Below, piece by piece: positions 62,496 to 64,000 of a stretch of DNA of 64,000 nucleotides. Within the stretch, counting starts at the first letter, position 1. Each line of letters opens with the position of its first letter. The notes under the pieces are model-generated. The model was not told where the DNA came from. It saw nothing but the letters and a program-made list of their open reading frames with translations, and searched no databases. This DNA is from Bradyrhizobium diazoefficiens USDA 110 (GTDB taxonomy: Bacteria > Pseudomonadota > Alphaproteobacteria > Rhizobiales > Xanthobacteraceae). The stretch lies in NCBI RefSeq assembly GCF_000011365.1, contig NC_004463.1, positions 5,938,001 through 6,002,000 of the forward strand, given 5' to 3'. Made by a program: the position numbers and the translations under genes.

Positions 62496-62653
62496 GCACT
62501 TCCCCTCCCGGAACTCGCAGGGAGATCGAATCAGAGTCGCGCGCGGAGCGGAAGCCTGTGTAAGTACGGACCGGGTTTATCTGAGGATTGCGCGCAAGCC
62601 TCACGCAAGGCCAGCAAGCGTCACGCTGCGGTCACTTTTTGGTTCGACGGCGC

Positions 62654-63529
62654 TCAGCCGAGCCCAAGCATCGCACGCGCCTCCGCCGCAGTTGCGACGC
62701 TCGCACCCAGGCTCTTCAAAATGCCTGTGGCATGCGCGACCAGCTCGGCATTGGTCTTGGCCAGCACGCCCTTGGACATAAAGAGATTGTCTTCCATGCC
62801 GACGCGGACGTGGCCGCCGAGCAGAAAGGCCTGCGCCACCATCGGGAATTCCGCGCGGCCGATGCCGAAGCCTGACCAGACCGCGCCCGGCGGCAGCAGG
62901 CCGCGGGCGTAGAACATCGTCTCCGGCGTCGCCGAGAAGCCGTATTTGACCCCGAGCACGAGCGAGAACAGGCCCGGCCCCTTCAGCGTGCCGTCGGCGA
63001 ACATATCGCGCGCCAGATGGCAGTCGCCGGAATCGAACAGCTCGATCTCCGGCAGCACGCCGGCCGCCTTCATGCGCTCGGCCATGATACGGACGTTGCG
63101 CGGCGTGTTGATCACGACCTCGCCGCCGGAGTTCATGGTGTTGAGGTCGAGCGTGCAGATGTCGGGCTTGAGCAGCTCGACATGCTCGACGCGCTTTTCG
63201 GGAGGAAGCAGCGTGGTGCCTGCAGCGGCGATGCGGGGATCCTCGATTGAAGGCACAAAGCGTCCGCCCGGGCCGGTCGTGAGATTGATGACGAGGCTCT
63301 TGTTGCGGGCGCGGATTTTTTCCACCACCTCGCGATAGAGGTCGATCGCCATCGACGGCCGACCGGTCGCGGGATCGCGCACGTGGATATGGGCGATGGC
63401 GGCACCGGCGTCAGCTGCCTCCAGTGCAGATGTCGCGATCTGCTCGGGCGTGATCGGCAGATACGGCGACTGCTCGGGCTTGGTCAGGTTGCCGGTGATG
63501 GCGCAGGTGATGATGGTTTTGCCGGTCAT
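62654..63529 (-). CDS. β-keto acid cleavage enzyme (BKACE, formerly DUF849)
   Basis: Product of 291 residues. It starts MTGKTIITCAITGNLTKPEQ and has the motif IAHIHVRDPATGRPSM at about 45-60 with the zinc-binding histidines. INLTTGPGGRF and a late HVRVGMEDNLFM segment are also family features. BKACE enzymes condense a β-keto acid with acetyl-CoA to give acetoacetate and a new CoA thioester. Known members use 3-keto-5-aminohexanoate, dehydrocarnitine and others. The upstream CaiB-type gene, four bases away, suggests a shared CoA-dependent catabolic route. Substrate not determinable. Confidence 0.87.
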   Translation of the reverse strand: MTGKTIITCAITGNLTKPEQSPYLPITPEQIATSALEAADAGAAIAHIHVRDPATGRPSMAIDLYREVVEKIRARNKSLVINLTTGPGGRFVPSIEDPRIAAAGTTLLPPEKRVEHVELLKPDICTLDLNTMNSGGEVVINTPRNVRIMAERMKAAGVLPEIELFDSGDCHLARDMFADGTLKGPGLFSLVLGVKYGFSATPETMFYARGLLPPGAVWSGFGIGRAEFPMVAQAFLLGGHVRVGMEDNLFMSKGVLAKTNAELVAHATGILKSLGASVATAAEARAMLGLG

Positions 63530-63533
63530 GAAA

Positions 63534-64000
63534 TCAGATAATGCCCTGCTGCTTCAGCGTCTCGATCTTTCCCGCATCATAGCCGAGCTTGCCGCCGAGC
63601 ACCTCCTTTGTGTGCTCGCCGAGCAGCGGCGGGGCGCGGTAGTTCTTGATCGGGGTCTCCGAGAAGGTCAGCGCGTTGCGGATCAGCGACAGCTCCGGCT
63701 CGAACTTGTGCTCGGTCTTCACCCGCATGCCGCGCGACTGGACGTGCGGATCGGAAAATACCTGCTCGAAATTGTTGATCGGACCTGACGGCACGCCGGC
63801 CTCCTCCAGCTTGTCGAGCCAGTAGGCCACCGGCTTCTTCAGGAACAGGCCGGCGAAGATCGCCATGATCTCCTTGCCGTGCACGACGCGGTCGTTGTTC
63901 TTGATGAAGCGCTTATCGTTGGCGAGCTCGGGCTCGCCGAGCACCGCACAGGTGCGCTGAAACTGACCGTCATTGCCGACCACCAGCATCAGCTCGCCGT
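63534..64000 (-). CDS. CaiB/BaiF family CoA-transferase, C-terminal part (cut by window end)
   Basis: Only the last ~155 residues are in the window; the frame stays open to base 64000. GVPSGPINNFEQVFSDPHVQ followed by SRGMRV, and APPLLGEHTKEVLGGKLGYD, are hallmarks of class III CoA-transferases. These move CoA between carboxylic acids such as oxalate, carnitine or succinate derivatives. The stop lies four bases before the BKACE start, so both form an operon. The missing N-terminus would hold the catalytic Asp. Confidence 0.9.
   Translation of the reverse strand, partial: GELMLVVGNDGQFQRTCAVLGEPELANDKRFIKNNDRVVHGKEIMAIFAGLFLKKPVAYWLDKLEEAGVPSGPINNFEQVFSDPHVQSRGMRVKTEHKFEPELSLIRNALTFSETPIKNYRAPPLLGEHTKEVLGGKLGYDAGKIETLKQQGII

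Overview
The window reads as chromosomal DNA of a GC-rich alphaproteobacterium, most likely Bradyrhizobium or a close relative. This rests on the ribosomal and RNA polymerase proteins, the short palindromic repeats at gene ends, and the acyl-CoA and short-chain dehydrogenase gene content. No rRNA gene is present, so the genus call is from recollection of protein families, not a search.

Region 1 (1-22977, almost all on the minus strand) is the transcription/translation core. Read in the direction of transcription it runs secE, nusG, rplK, rplA, then a 2-hydroxyacid dehydrogenase, then rplJ, rplL, rpoB, rpoC, then a three-gene insertion, then rpsL, rpsG, fusA and the start of tuf. The insertion holds an amine-oxidase/methyltransferase fusion, an ABC exporter with acidic tails, and a convergent flavin monooxygenase. 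The str operon has a good housekeeping promoter about 0.45 kb upstream of rpsL. Strong hairpins lie after rpoC and after rplA.

Region 2 (about 23.3-45.8 kb) is the most interesting part. It is a sugar-biosynthesis and glycosylation cluster of 22 genes lying between secE and a tRNA-Trp gene, with the tRNA 3' end facing the cluster. The plus-strand core (26473-38279) is tightly packed with many 4-base start/stop overlaps. It contains a sugar-nucleotide epimerase, a nucleotidyltransferase-kinase fusion in the reverse of the HldE domain order, a second epimerase, a HAD phosphatase, an APH-like kinase, a two-subunit transketolase, two DegT/StrS aminotransferases, a 2-oxoglutarate oxygenase, a small LIC12192-like 'sporadic carbohydrate cluster' protein, a methyltransferase and a cupin. 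Around it lie a SIS isomerase, a UPF0104 membrane protein, two zinc-binding C-methyltransferases, another methyltransferase, a Gfo/Idh/MocA dehydrogenase, a GT-C-like membrane protein, two tandem small membrane proteins and a Dpm1-like glycosyltransferase. Together they could build a modified, possibly long-chain or amino sugar and attach it from a polyprenyl-phosphate carrier. No Wzx, Wzy or polysaccharide ABC exporter is seen.

Region 3 (46-64 kb) is ordinary accessory and catabolic chromosome. It holds a serine hydrolase, two short-chain dehydrogenases, a histidine phosphatase, an AraC-type regulator divergent from a trimeric autotransporter adhesin broken by a one-base frameshift, an ArgE-like deacetylase, an orphan Imm8-type immunity protein, a LysE exporter, a NIPSNAP protein, a TPR protein, an APH-like phosphotransferase with an acyl-CoA dehydrogenase and TetR regulator, a RidA protein, and a CaiB-BKACE pair cut by the window end. 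Several families of short palindromic repeats sit between these genes.
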